Assembly (NCBI GenBank): GCA_945787445.1
Contig: CALZHT010000015.1
Location: 1 to 40,407 of the forward strand
From: an uncultured Desulfobulbaceae bacterium
GTDB lineage: Bacteria; Desulfobacterota; Desulfobulbia; Desulfobulbales; CALZHT01
Direction: 5' to 3'
Length of the DNA: 40,407 nt
Below, piece after piece: positions 26,862-35,035 of this stretch. The notes beneath the pieces are model-generated. The model saw only the letters and a program-made list of their open reading frames with translations, was not told the origin of the DNA and searched no databases. Numbering within the stretch: the first letter of the stretch is position 1; the number at the start of each line of letters is the position of its first letter. Both the position numbers and the translations under genes were made by a program.

Positions 26862-27932
26862 GTGTACGAAAAATTTTACGGGTTAACTGAAAAACCATTT
26901 CATATCGTTCCCAACCCAAAATTTCTTTATCTTAGTCAGAAGCATCAAAATGCATTGACATACTTGGAATACGGCCTCTTGGAGCACCAAGGATTTATCC
27001 TGCTCACTGGCGAGATAGGCACCGGCAAAACCACATTGATTAGGCATTTACTGTCGCAACTCAAAGCCGACATGGAAGTGGGCGGAATCTTCAACACCAA
27101 TGTCTCTGCTGACCAGCTTCTTGGCCTTATCCTCCGCGAATTTGAGCTTCCGCCGGCGGACAATAACAAAGCTGAGGCCTTGGATATTCTTTACCAGTTT
27201 CTTATAGAGAAATATGAGCAAAACATCCGTGTTTTGCTCATCATTGATGAAGCCCAGAACCTTTCGGATGAAGCCCTTGAAGAAGTTAGAATGCTTTCCA
27301 ATATTCACAGCCACAACAAGGTGCTCTTACAGATCATTCTCATTGGGCAACCTGAACTGAAGAACAAGCTTAAAAGCCCGAGGCTTGTGCAATTAATGCA
27401 GCGTATCGCTGTACACTATCATCTCACGGAACTCAACAGAGAAGAAACCGGTCAATATATAGTCACCCGCCTAAAAAAGGCCGGCGGCAGGCCTGACCTT
27501 TTTACAACCAAGGCAATTGACTTGATCTATGAGGCATCCAAAGGTACGCCACGATCCATAAACATACTTTGCGACACCGCCTTGGTGTATGGATTTGCCG
27601 ATGAACTCAAGGCTATTAATGTCCAGGCCATAAAGCAAGTAATAAAAGACAAAGTAGGCTTCGGACTCGATGATGATACGGGTGGTGAAACCAGATCTTC
27701 CCAGATCCTGTCTTCCCATTCAGCAGCCAATAATGAAATGATCCTGCAACGAATGGACACGCTGGAGGCCCGTATGCACGATCTCAAGCAGCAGATTGAT
27801 TGGCAAAATAAAGAATTGGATAGAAGAGCTGAGAAATTTGCCAATGAACTGATAAATAATTTAAAAAAACAGCTTTCATTACAACGAAAAAGCAAAAATT
27901 CATATCCTGACGAAGATTCCCAGCTCAAGTAA
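26862..27932 (+). CDS. ExeA-like AAA ATPase of PEP-CTERM-type EPS locus
   Basis: A 356-residue ATPase. The N-terminus MYEKFYGLTEKPFHIVPNPK is characteristic of ExeA/GspA-type ATPases. Walker A is GEIGTGKTT (residues 50-58), Walker B is VLLIIDEAQ (about 124-132), with sensor motif IILIGQPELKNKL and GTPRSINILCDTAL. A predicted coiled-coil tail follows from about residue 290. It corresponds to the TIGR03015-like 'putative secretion ATPase, PEP-CTERM locus'. The start is GTG, eight bases or so after AAGGA. It is the last gene of the EPS locus; the flanking repeat begins about 100 bp later. Confidence 0.9.
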   Translation: MYEKFYGLTEKPFHIVPNPKFLYLSQKHQNALTYLEYGLLEHQGFILLTGEIGTGKTTLIRHLLSQLKADMEVGGIFNTNVSADQLLGLILREFELPPADNNKAEALDILYQFLIEKYEQNIRVLLIIDEAQNLSDEALEEVRMLSNIHSHNKVLLQIILIGQPELKNKLKSPRLVQLMQRIAVHYHLTELNREETGQYIVTRLKKAGGRPDLFTTKAIDLIYEASKGTPRSINILCDTALVYGFADELKAINVQAIKQVIKDKVGFGLDDDTGGETRSSQILSSHSAANNEMILQRMDTLEARMHDLKQQIDWQNKELDRRAEKFANELINNLKKQLSLQRKSKNSYPDEDSQLK

Positions 27933-28029
27933 AGAGACGACTCCCTGTTGATAGTATGTATCTTGCGGCAATCGTCAAAACCTTAACCCAAAACCCGGTC
28001 CCTATACACGATCGCCAATCTCGCTCCCC

Positions 28030-28535
28030 GGTGCCTTATCCCGGAAATCAAACACCGAATGCATGAGAAGCTTCTTCTGCCAGCCTCTTCGTGCAAACAA
28101 TTGCCCTCACACACTATTGCTACTACCCAGCTCCCTTTTTTTATGCACCCAAAAAATCTCCGCTTTTTTAAAAGTTGATGTATTAGCCCGGATTATTCAT
28201 GACTCTGGACTACTATTTTTTATCTTGTTTATATTTAGTCGAGATTGAATATGTTCTCAGTGCTTAACAATACGTAGAGTGCTTTTGGCATGTTCCGTAA
28301 CTGCATCTGATAAGAGTCACCTTGCGGGGGCGGCGATTTAGCTGAAACTGCTTCGTCATTGGGCGGTTCGCGTAGCTAACTACTGCGAATCACCCTCTTC
28401 CTCACATTTTCAGCCAACTCACCACCTGAATAAACCAGGTTAAGTTGCAAAAAAAAACAGACATATACACATGTCGGCAGGCTTTTCATTGCAATCTACC
28501 CTTGCTGGTTTTTAACGAAATCATATATAGTGGCC
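28030..28535. repeat. Right copy of the diverged direct repeat flanking the EPS locus
   Basis: Matches 70-330 in two blocks: about 28,031-28,170 (AAATCAAACACCGAATGCATG, TTCGTGCAAACAA, CACACACTATT) and about 28,456-28,535 (AACAGACA, AATCTACCCTTGC, GGTTTTTAA). Between them lie about 280 bp not found in the left copy, including a structured unit at 28,331-28,420. The open frame at 28,063-28,248 is not considered a gene. Confidence 0.7.
28331..28420. other. Structured palindromic unit inside the right repeat
   Basis: GCTGAAA (28,341-28,347) pairs with TTTCAGC (28,408-28,414). Between them is a hairpin made from TTCGC and GTAG arms (28,367-28,375) with CTAC and GCGAA (28,380-28,389) around a CTAA loop. 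The nested arrangement resembles a small mobile palindromic element or a structured RNA. No coding frame matches it. Confidence 0.45.
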
Positions 28536-28567
28536 CTTAAAAACAATCAGATAAAAGGTGGGCTATA

Positions 28568-29449
28568 ATGCGTATAAATAAAGAACAGCTTGTTTGTCAG
28601 TCGGTTATCGGTGAAATCACCTCGCCGCTTGGCGGAATCAATCCATACAGGGTGAGTCCGGACGGCCATGCTGATGTGTATCCGGGGGTGGGAGGAATTT
28701 CCTACAATGTACGGATCGGTGATCCGGCCTGCGGTTTATTTGCCGACCACGTGGAACCCGGGGTGAGCATCAGCAATTTCACCCAGTTTCAAGGGCAACC
28801 CGGACCGAACCGGGCCCTGAACCTTTTTTCCTGTGTCGGCAATACGGCAACTGTGGTAAGCGGTGATGCCAAGGGGAAGGTTGGTATGGTCACAGGAAAG
28901 CATGGCGGCATCGAACATGTGCTCATTGATTTTGAATCCGATGTGCTTGACCAGTTGGTGATTGGTGACAAGATCCAGGTGAAGGCCTTTGGCTGTGGGC
29001 TCAAACTTCTCGATTTCCCGTCAATCAAGGTGTTCAACCTGGACCCGAACCTTCTTGAAGTTATGAATATTAAGGGTAAAAGTAAGAAACGTCTGGAAGT
29101 TCCGGTCACCCATATTGTCCCTGCCAAGATCATGGGTTCAGGCATAGGCTCAGCCCACAGCCACACCGGGGATTATGACATTCAACTGTTCGACGAACCC
29201 ACGGTGGAGGAACATGGTTTACACGATCTGAAGCTTGGTGATTTCATTGCCATCACCGACGCGGACGCCACATACGGCAGGATTTATAAAACCGGCGGTA
29301 TGGTAATCGGCATCATTGTTCATTCGGATTGCGTGCTGGCGGGCCATGGTCCCGGAGTAATGACCGTCATGACCTCCAAGGATGGGCATATTGTCCCGAA
29401 AAAAGACAATCGGGCCAACCTGCGATATTTTTCAAAACTCAAGTCATAG
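28568..29449 (+). CDS. DUF4438 domain-containing protein
   Basis: A 293-residue soluble protein resembling the DUF4438 family (known from a Thermotoga structure, function unknown). Recognisable stretches are the N-terminal SPLGGINPYRVSPDGHADVY, then PGVGGISYNVRIGDPA, and CVGNTATVVSGDAKGKVGMVTGKHGG, which looks like an SH3-like/KOW strand set. A histidine-rich segment, GSGIGSAHSHTGDYDIQ, lies near residue 195, and VHSDCVLAGHGPGVMTVMTS near the C-terminus. These His, Asp and Cys residues could bind metal. No signal peptide or membrane segment is visible. AAGGTGG precedes the ATG. It stands first after the EPS boundary, in front of an EamA transporter gene. Confidence 0.82.
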   Translation: MRINKEQLVCQSVIGEITSPLGGINPYRVSPDGHADVYPGVGGISYNVRIGDPACGLFADHVEPGVSISNFTQFQGQPGPNRALNLFSCVGNTATVVSGDAKGKVGMVTGKHGGIEHVLIDFESDVLDQLVIGDKIQVKAFGCGLKLLDFPSIKVFNLDPNLLEVMNIKGKSKKRLEVPVTHIVPAKIMGSGIGSAHSHTGDYDIQLFDEPTVEEHGLHDLKLGDFIAITDADATYGRIYKTGGMVIGIIVHSDCVLAGHGPGVMTVMTSKDGHIVPKKDNRANLRYFSKLKS

Positions 29450-29479
29450 CTTGCCAGGTTATTGAGTTTTACACAAACA

Positions 29480-30406
29480 ATGCAAAAACAAGAATCCACC
29501 GCCATCCTCAGCGCCATTGGCGGCGCTTGTCTCTGGGGCATTGTATGGTACCCCATAAACATTCTCGACACCTTTGGTGTATCGGGACTCTGGACAACCT
29601 TTCTGGTCTTTTCACTTCTTAGTTTCGCATCGTTTCCATTCCTGGTTTTGGCATACCGGAAAGGTTCTTTTTCTATCTCTATGCTGCCCGCCCTGGTCAT
29701 CATGATTTTCGGAGGGCTGACCAACCTCCTTTTTTTCCTGGCTTTATCCCACACATCAGTGGTCAGGGCCCTCATGCTCTTTTATCTCTCACCGATCTGG
29801 AACCTTATTGCCAGCCGAGTGGTGAAAGGCTTTCCCATGGCACCGAAAAAAATTGTTGTCATCATCATTTCTCTTTCCGGAACCGCAATTCTTTTAGGGG
29901 CACATCAGCTTGTAGTGCCTTACTGGAATAACGGTGATACATTTGCCCTTGTTTCCGGTTTATGCTTTGCTATCTCGGTGATCGGTCTGCAGGTGAGCAC
30001 CGGTGCTCCAAGCTGGGTACTTACAGTAATCCATTGGTTTGGAGCTGCCTTTCTTGCTCTACTGGGCATCATAATCATGTCACCTCCCTCCCCTGCCTTG
30101 GGGAATAGTAACCTCTGGTTGCCTGTTCTAGTAGCTTTTGCCTTAGGCAACCAGGCCACTGCTTCGCTCTTGATACTGTATAGCCTTACCAAGCTTGAAA
30201 GTTATCGGGTCAATATCCTTATGCTCCTTGAAATTATTATTGGAACCGTGACCTTTGCTTTATGGTCCGCTGAAGCCATCACCCTGAATGAACTGACTGG
30301 CATCTGCTTTATTCTTGCCGCATCGCTCCTGGACAATCTCAGTAAAAGCAGGCATGGTCCGCAGCTGCTCTGGCACAGTAAAGCAGCCGGGATCGTGAAA
30401 AAATAA
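29480..30406 (+). CDS. EamA/DMT-family transporter
   Basis: A 308-residue inner-membrane protein with about ten hydrophobic segments in two five-helix halves, the layout of the drug/metabolite transporter superfamily. The N-terminal half begins SAIGGACLWGIVWYPINIL and includes SVVRALMLFYLSPIWNLIAS, a typical EamA repeat. The second half has GLCFAISVIGLQV and LTKLESYRVNILMLLEII. The ATG at 29,480 is used instead of a TTG at 29,462. The substrate is unknown. It starts 30 bp after the DUF4438 stop and may be co-transcribed with it. Confidence 0.85.
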   Translation: MQKQESTAILSAIGGACLWGIVWYPINILDTFGVSGLWTTFLVFSLLSFASFPFLVLAYRKGSFSISMLPALVIMIFGGLTNLLFFLALSHTSVVRALMLFYLSPIWNLIASRVVKGFPMAPKKIVVIIISLSGTAILLGAHQLVVPYWNNGDTFALVSGLCFAISVIGLQVSTGAPSWVLTVIHWFGAAFLALLGIIIMSPPSPALGNSNLWLPVLVAFALGNQATASLLILYSLTKLESYRVNILMLLEIIIGTVTFALWSAEAITLNELTGICFILAASLLDNLSKSRHGPQLLWHSKAAGIVKK

Positions 30407-30531
30407 AGAATCTGGGCCATGAGGACCAGATTTTCATAGTCTTAATAAAATATTATTATGTGCACTCCTTGCGCTCTGTGGTAAAAAAGCCTTTTACGAT
30501 TTCATCAAATTTAAATATAAGGATTACAACC

Positions 30532-31083
30532 GTGGATGAAAAAAAACGACTCAAAGAACTTTTACTGGAAAAATCATACCGCAAGGGGACCTTCACCTTG
30601 TCATCCGGAAGGGAATCTGATTTTTACATTGACGGCAAGCAGACTACTTTATCTGCTGAAGGCGCCTATCTTTGCGGCAAACTCATCTTTGACCTTATTA
30701 AATTAAGTTCCACCCCCATTAATGCAGTGGGCGGTATGACCCTGGGTGCAGATCCCCTGGTTACCGCAGCATCAATTGTCAGTTATCTTGAAAAACTACC
30801 GATCCCCGCTTTCATCATCAGAAAAGAATCTAAGAAACACGGAACAGAGGATTATCTTGAAGGAAAATCAAATATCCCTGCCGGAGCGACCGTGGCGTTA
30901 GTAGAAGACGTTGTAACCACCGCCGGCACCCTTATTAAGGTAATCGACCGGGTTGAGGCCCAGGGATACAAAGTCGGATTGGTGATCACCGTGGTGGATA
31001 GGCAGGAAGGTGGGGCTGAAGCCTTGGACGACAAAGGTTATACCCTTGAATCCATTTTCACCAGAGAAGAATTGCTGAGTTAA
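30532..31083 (+). CDS. pyrE: Orotate phosphoribosyltransferase
   Basis: A 183-residue PRTase of pyrimidine biosynthesis that converts orotate and PRPP to OMP. The N-terminus (LKELLLEKSYRKGTFTLSSG then RESDFYIDGKQTT) is diagnostic for PyrE. The PRPP-binding motif VALVEDVVTTAGTLIKVID follows, as well as the flexible loop with RKESKKHGTEDYLEG. The GTG at 30,532, with AAGGA about ten bases upstream, is preferred to the longer frame from 30,460, whose first 24 residues look unlike the family. It converges on the methyltransferase gene. Confidence 0.93.
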   Translation: MDEKKRLKELLLEKSYRKGTFTLSSGRESDFYIDGKQTTLSAEGAYLCGKLIFDLIKLSSTPINAVGGMTLGADPLVTAASIVSYLEKLPIPAFIIRKESKKHGTEDYLEGKSNIPAGATVALVEDVVTTAGTLIKVIDRVEAQGYKVGLVITVVDRQEGGAEALDDKGYTLESIFTREELLS

Positions 31084-31123
31084 ACAGGAAGGGAGCTGGC
31101 CTGACACCAAATTCAAATGCTTG

Positions 31124-31882
31124 TCATGAATTTTTTCTACCCACTCTCAGGGATAAAGGCCAGGTGACTTCTCTGAAAACATTGGGATCACCCCACACTC
31201 TGTATAAATCTTCCTTCACCAAATCAAGGGGATCCTGGCATTTACGTTCCTTGTAACATTTTACCGCAGACCAGGTGTTCAAATAGCCAATGAGATGTGC
31301 AAATGACCATTGTGCCTGCATATGAAAATCCGGTGCAGCAATTTGGGTGAATGGAAAAGTAATTTCCCTGTACCCATTTTCCACATACTGCCTTTCAGGA
31401 GGCCAAAACGGCCCAACTGTTTCACGATAGAATACAATGATTATTTCATCAAGTTCTGGCGTTATGGACAATAAATTGTAAGTCCAAACTGCCAGTATTC
31501 CTTTTTTTCGCAACACTCTTTCGGCTTCAGCAAAAAATGGTTCCATGTCAAACCAATGCAGAGCTTGAGCAACGGTTATCAGATCGATTGCATCTTTTTT
31601 GATAGGCGCTTGATCTGCATACGCCAATGCATAAATAATGTTGGCGTGTTTAGGTGTATTCTGTAACTGGTGAACGCTGGCGTCGGTTGCGATAATTTGC
31701 TTAAAATGATGTGCGAGTTTTCTTGCCGATTGTCCTGACCCTGTTGCGCAATCCCATGCAGAATTGGTACGGGGAGAAATGGCAGATAAGTAGTGGAATA
31801 ATGTATCGGGATAATCGGGCCTGAAATTATTATACCCTTCTGAATTGCTAGAAAAATGATCTTTAAACGTCGAATTCTTCAT
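31124..31882 (-). CDS. Class I SAM-dependent methyltransferase
   Basis: A 252-residue protein with a Methyltransf_11/25-type fold. The N-terminus has the NSEGYNNFRPDYP motif of the trans-aconitate/UbiE-like group. Motif I is AWDCATGSGQSA (about residues 42-53), followed by IATDASVHQL (post-I acidic residue), DLITVAQALHWFD (motif II) and AERVLRKKGILAVWTYNL (motif III). The substrate is unknown. It lies on the minus strand downstream of the toxin gene and convergent with pyrE, with about 40 bp between stops. Confidence 0.85.
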   Translation of the reverse strand: MKNSTFKDHFSSNSEGYNNFRPDYPDTLFHYLSAISPRTNSAWDCATGSGQSARKLAHHFKQIIATDASVHQLQNTPKHANIIYALAYADQAPIKKDAIDLITVAQALHWFDMEPFFAEAERVLRKKGILAVWTYNLLSITPELDEIIIVFYRETVGPFWPPERQYVENGYREITFPFTQIAAPDFHMQAQWSFAHLIGYLNTWSAVKCYKERKCQDPLDLVKEDLYRVWGDPNVFREVTWPLSLRVGRKNS

Positions 31883-31900
31883 AGATGTCAGCTGATAACA

Positions 31901-32221
31901 TCATTTCAAAGAACTGTCCTTAGTTTCAGGGACACGGCTCAGCCAATATCTTGGATTGCGCTTTGTGTGCGCGACTGCAATGATACGAATATGGTTCGGT
32001 TCGATAGAATACATGACTGCATAGGGAAATTTATGCAAAAGATACCGTCTGAAAGGTGCATGTAAAATACGGTATCGGAATGGCGCCTCGGCAACTTTCT
32101 GCACTGCAGACTCAACAACAAGGCGGAAACGACGACCTAATCCAGGTTGGCAATCCTCGTAATATCGGATAGCTGATAAAAACTCATCCCGGGCATCAGG
32201 ATCAAAAATAACCGAGGTCAT
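31901..32221 (-). CDS. Type II toxin of the RelE/ParE superfamily
   Basis: A 106-residue protein with the ParE/RelE fold pattern. It starts with SVIFDPDARDEFLSAIRYYE, then GLGRRFRLVVESAVQKVAEA, and ends with RRYLLHKFPYAVMYSIEPN and IRIIAVAHTKRNPRYWLSR. The FPYxVxY and AVxHxxRxPxYW motifs are typical. Its ATG overlaps the antitoxin stop by four bases (ATGA at 32,218-32,221), giving translational coupling. The target (gyrase or ribosome) cannot be told from sequence alone. Confidence 0.9.
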   Translation of the reverse strand: MTSVIFDPDARDEFLSAIRYYEDCQPGLGRRFRLVVESAVQKVAEAPFRYRILHAPFRRYLLHKFPYAVMYSIEPNHIRIIAVAHTKRNPRYWLSRVPETKDSSLK

Positions 32222-32448
32222 TTAAGTATCTGGTCTGCTTCGGAAAACACTTCCTGTGAGTCAACGCCCGGTCTTGTGCCTCCCTTGTATTCCTGGTAGC
32301 GACGTTCAGCTTCTACTATCCAGGCGGCATCTATGTCCGTCATCACTTCGCCGTCAAGAGAACTTAGTAAGCGGTCAGCTAAAAATGCACGTTCTTGCCG
32401 TGAGAGACGAAGGGCCTCATCTTCTAATTTTTCTAATAAATCTGACAT
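32218..32448 (-). CDS. Antitoxin of the addiction-module (PF09720) type
   Basis: A 76-residue protein whose pattern LEDEALRLSRQERAFLADRL then LLSSLDGE, followed by IDAAWIVEAERRYQEYKGG, is that of the putative addiction module component family usually found upstream of ParE/RelE toxins. It should neutralise the toxin encoded by the overlapping next gene and probably represses the operon. AGGAG lies eight bases before its ATG on the minus strand. Confidence 0.9.
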   Translation of the reverse strand: MSDLLEKLEDEALRLSRQERAFLADRLLSSLDGEVMTDIDAAWIVEAERRYQEYKGGTRPGVDSQEVFSEADQILK

Positions 32449-32675
32449 ACAATGACTCCTAAAGTGATTATCAACACATAGAAAATAACAATTTTTTTCT
32501 CATCTTCCAATGATTCTTTCTTGCGTTCAATTTTAAATATTACCTAGAATTTGCTTCTTTTATTAGTTTGGTCATCTAATTCTTGGGAAACGTTAACAAA
32601 AAAACTTAACAGGGCATTAGAAGGCTGAAGCTAAAAAAATTGTGAGGTGTGATGAATTAAGGGAGATTGAATAAA
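32449..32675. other. Intergenic region upstream of the toxin-antitoxin operon
   Basis: AT-rich, no gene recognised. It should contain the minus-strand toxin-antitoxin promoter. No operator-like palindrome is obvious. Confidence 0.4.
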
Positions 32676-32714
32676 AAAAAGGAGCGGCCGGGTAAGTTCC
32701 CAACCGCTCCTTTT
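32673..32714 (-). terminator. Strong intrinsic terminator of the multihaem cytochrome gene
   Basis: AAAAGGAGCGG (32,677-32,687) pairs perfectly with CCGCTCCTTTT (32,704-32,714) across a 16-base loop. On the minus strand the stem is followed by a run of eight T residues (A8 at 32,673-32,680 on the plus strand, four of which are in the stem). It begins 24 bases after the cytochrome stop. Confidence 0.88.
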
Positions 32715-32737
32715 CATTTCATGTGATTAATTAATTG

Positions 32738-33532
32738 TTACTTATTCAAGTCATGGGCAAGACCATGGCAATCTCCGCAGTTCGGGAATTTTGTCATCAT
32801 TGCGGCCGGATGCGGACTGCCATGACAATCCGAACATTTCGGGATCGTCATATGTTTTTCCTTATGGCAGGTAGCGCAAAGGAGTTCCTTATGCTTGTAC
32901 TGGCTGGCAATCAGAAGCTCATATGCTTCGTCATGACATGCTGCACAGCTCTTGGACGGCGTATCTTCAGGATATGTAACAGCAAGAGGCATATGCGGCA
33001 TATGACAGGTTAAGCAGTCCTGATTAGTCATTTCTTCGGTATGCGGTGAATGGCAATGCGAACATTCCGGGATAAAGCCGTGCTTTTCACGATGGCACTT
33101 GGAACAGGCAACCTGGGTATGGGCGCTCTGGTTCTGCTGCAATTGCGCCATCTGCTCCGTATGACACGTAAGACAAGGATCCGTTAAATTGTCTGTCAAT
33201 GAAATTGTAAGCGGAGTATGTGGATTGTTGTGGCATGTCATGCACCCTTCCAGTTCAAAATGCGGCGTGTCTGCATGGCAATTGCTGCATGGCGGGATGA
33301 TATCAAGATCTCTGGGCGGATGGCCCTCATGGCAATCAACACATGTTATATCTGTCTTATGTCTCCTGCCGTCAGTGTCAATGTCCATCGGCGCCTGATC
33401 ATGACATTTGATACAATCATCCGGGCTCAGTGCCGCAGCAAATGAGGGCTGGACCGTCAATAAAGTTGCGACCAGGAAGCCCGCCCCTAAAAAACAAGCT
33501 AAAGTCATTATCCCTTTCATTCTCCCAATCAT
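32738..33532 (-). CDS. Secreted dodecahaem c-type cytochrome
   Basis: A 264-residue protein with a Sec signal peptide (hydrophobic segment about residues 6-28, ending near PSFAA) and twelve CxxCH haem-attachment motifs: CIKCH, CVDCH, CSNCH, CMTCH, CLTCH, CSKCH, CSHCH, CLTCH, CAACH, CATCH, CSDCH and CGDCH. Many extra His residues can provide second axial ligands. It should be a periplasmic or extracellular electron carrier; the NapC/NrfB and cytochrome c3 families share the motif spacing. The start is the ATG at 33,532 after AAAGGAGG; a TTG five codons upstream lies on the ribosome site itself. It is transcribed alone with its own terminator, divergent from the CBS gene. The partners (metal, quinol, or interspecies electron transfer) are unknown. 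Confidence 0.92.
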   Translation of the reverse strand: MIGRMKGIMTLACFLGAGFLVATLLTVQPSFAAALSPDDCIKCHDQAPMDIDTDGRRHKTDITCVDCHEGHPPRDLDIIPPCSNCHADTPHFELEGCMTCHNNPHTPLTISLTDNLTDPCLTCHTEQMAQLQQNQSAHTQVACSKCHREKHGFIPECSHCHSPHTEEMTNQDCLTCHMPHMPLAVTYPEDTPSKSCAACHDEAYELLIASQYKHKELLCATCHKEKHMTIPKCSDCHGSPHPAAMMTKFPNCGDCHGLAHDLNK

Positions 33533-33877
33533 ATCTCCTCCTTTCAAATCAACGAGTTAAATCTGATTAAACCCAAGCCATGCCCTCAAAAGGCTACGTT
33601 ACAAAAAAAATGAATACACATTCAATTTCTAGTGTGCTCAGCTGCTCTTGTCAACAAAAATATGGAAAAAATTAGCCCTAAATGACAGCTCAAAACGACA
33701 ATACGATCATCGTCTTGACAAGCATCAGCCTACATAGTAAGCAAAGGGTGATTTATTAGATGCGTTTACATCTTCTTCAAGATAAAGGCAAGTGCCTCTT
33801 AAAAAGAGGCTCCATCAGCGCAGGCCTTTAAAGATACTTCGGATCGACTGGTCAAGTTTTATAAGGGGAGAAACAGA
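33533..33877. promoter_or_regulatory. Divergent intergenic region with a nested hairpin leader
   Basis: Between the cytochrome and CBS genes. On the plus strand, TAAAGGC (33,783-33,789) pairs with GCCTTTA (33,824-33,830), and inside it GCCTCTT (33,794-33,800) pairs with AAGAGGC (33,804-33,810) around AAA. The structure ends 47 bp before the CBS ATG and could be a leader RNA. It does not match a riboswitch class that I recognise. Confidence 0.5.
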
Positions 33878-34477
33878 ATGGAATATACAGAAAAAAAGGT
33901 TAAGGACATCATGTCCCACATTGAAGAATACGAATTGATTGATGGAGAGGCGCCTCTCTGCAATGCCCTGGAAATATTAAGAAAAAATCATGAAAAAATT
34001 CTATCCACTCCCCTGGGCAAGGTTCACAAAACCATGTTTGTCAGTGATTCGTCGGGGAAAATTATAGGAAAACTCTCCTTTTATGACATGATCCGCGGCT
34101 TGGTTCCGGAGCCCGCCAAAAAGGTGGAGCTTTCAAAGGCTTTCTCCAAGAGGGTGTCTTCACGGGCGCTGGAAGTAGCCGATGAAGTTGGTGATATGCA
34201 GAGACGCTTCAAATGGCTCCACAGCAGTTTTGCCGACCTGGTAACACAGGAGGCGCAGAAGAAGACTAAGGATGTCATGGCGCCTATTCATCCATTATTG
34301 TTGGAAGACGATCCCATCAACAAGGCCATCTATATAATGTTCAAGGAGAATATCCGTCAGCCCCTGGTAACGAGTGATGATAAAATTGTAGGGGTGGTGA
34401 CCCTGATGGATATCTTCCCTGAGCTTATACGAATTGCCGGGGACGAATGTTTCTTGCCACAATCAAATAATTCTTAG
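33878..34477 (+). CDS. CBS-domain pair protein
   Basis: A 199-residue cytoplasmic protein with two CBS motifs. The first starts KVKDIMSHIEEYELIDGEAP with KTMFVSDSSGKIIGKLSFYD and MIRGL (residues about 7-75). The second starts TKDVMAPIHPLLLEDDPINK with RQPLVTSDDKIVGVVTLMDI and FPELI (about 128-190). A helical, charged linker joins them. Such stand-alone pairs bind adenine nucleotides and regulate partner proteins. AAGGGGAG precedes the ATG. An ion transporter gene lies two genes downstream, which would be a sensible partner, but that is only inference. Confidence 0.88.
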   Translation: MEYTEKKVKDIMSHIEEYELIDGEAPLCNALEILRKNHEKILSTPLGKVHKTMFVSDSSGKIIGKLSFYDMIRGLVPEPAKKVELSKAFSKRVSSRALEVADEVGDMQRRFKWLHSSFADLVTQEAQKKTKDVMAPIHPLLLEDDPINKAIYIMFKENIRQPLVTSDDKIVGVVTLMDIFPELIRIAGDECFLPQSNNS

Positions 34478-34494
34478 AAAAAGAAGATATAACT

Positions 34495-34962
34495 TTACAT
34501 ATTCACTGGACGATCCTCCATGCCGCCCATAGGTTTTCCGTTCACGATGTCAATGGAGACGCCAAGGGATTTCATAGTATCCAAAGCTTTCGGGCCGCGA
34601 ACCTTTAAGCTTGTATGGGCGGCAAGTTGAAAATAATAAAGCTTTTTCATTTTTCTGACACCGCCCATATAGAGGTGGATTTTCCAAGGAGTATTCGGCG
34701 GCAGGCTGGAATTTTTCAGAACGGAAAAAAAGCCATAATGTATTTTAAGGCCCTGGGGACTGACGGTCACTGCGCTGAAACCCCACATAGGGCTGTTGAA
34801 AAACCAAAAAACGATCAAGGCCCAGACAATAACCGCGATACTGTGCCGAGTTTTTTGCTCTTTAATGAAATAGATGAGCAGGACAATAATAATAGCCGCA
34901 ATAACACCCATAATAAGGTTTTGCACCGCAACCGATCGAATATAAAAAGTTTGGGCGTCCAT
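34495..34962 (-). CDS. Hypothetical small membrane protein
   Basis: A 155-residue protein that I do not recognise. Two hydrophobic segments lie at about residues 14-33 (LIMGVIAAIIIVLLIYFI) and 42-60 (IAVIVWALIVFWFFNSPMWG). They are followed by a soluble C-terminal part with short strands (AVTVSPQGLKIHYGFFS, KLYYFQLAAHTSLKV) reminiscent of a small PH-like domain. It is antisense to and converges with the CBS gene, with 17 bp between stops. Its codon pattern and the complete TM/soluble layout favour a real gene over the plus-strand frame at 34,615-35,226, which runs into the palindromic element. Confidence 0.65.
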   Translation of the reverse strand: MDAQTFYIRSVAVQNLIMGVIAAIIIVLLIYFIKEQKTRHSIAVIVWALIVFWFFNSPMWGFSAVTVSPQGLKIHYGFFSVLKNSSLPPNTPWKIHLYMGGVRKMKKLYYFQLAAHTSLKVRGPKALDTMKSLGVSIDIVNGKPMGGMEDRPVNM

Positions 34963-35035
34963 GTGGTATCCAAAAATTTACGCGATAAATGTATACGAAA
35001 CGTCTGCGGCCTCGTTATTTACTGCATGCTTAATC

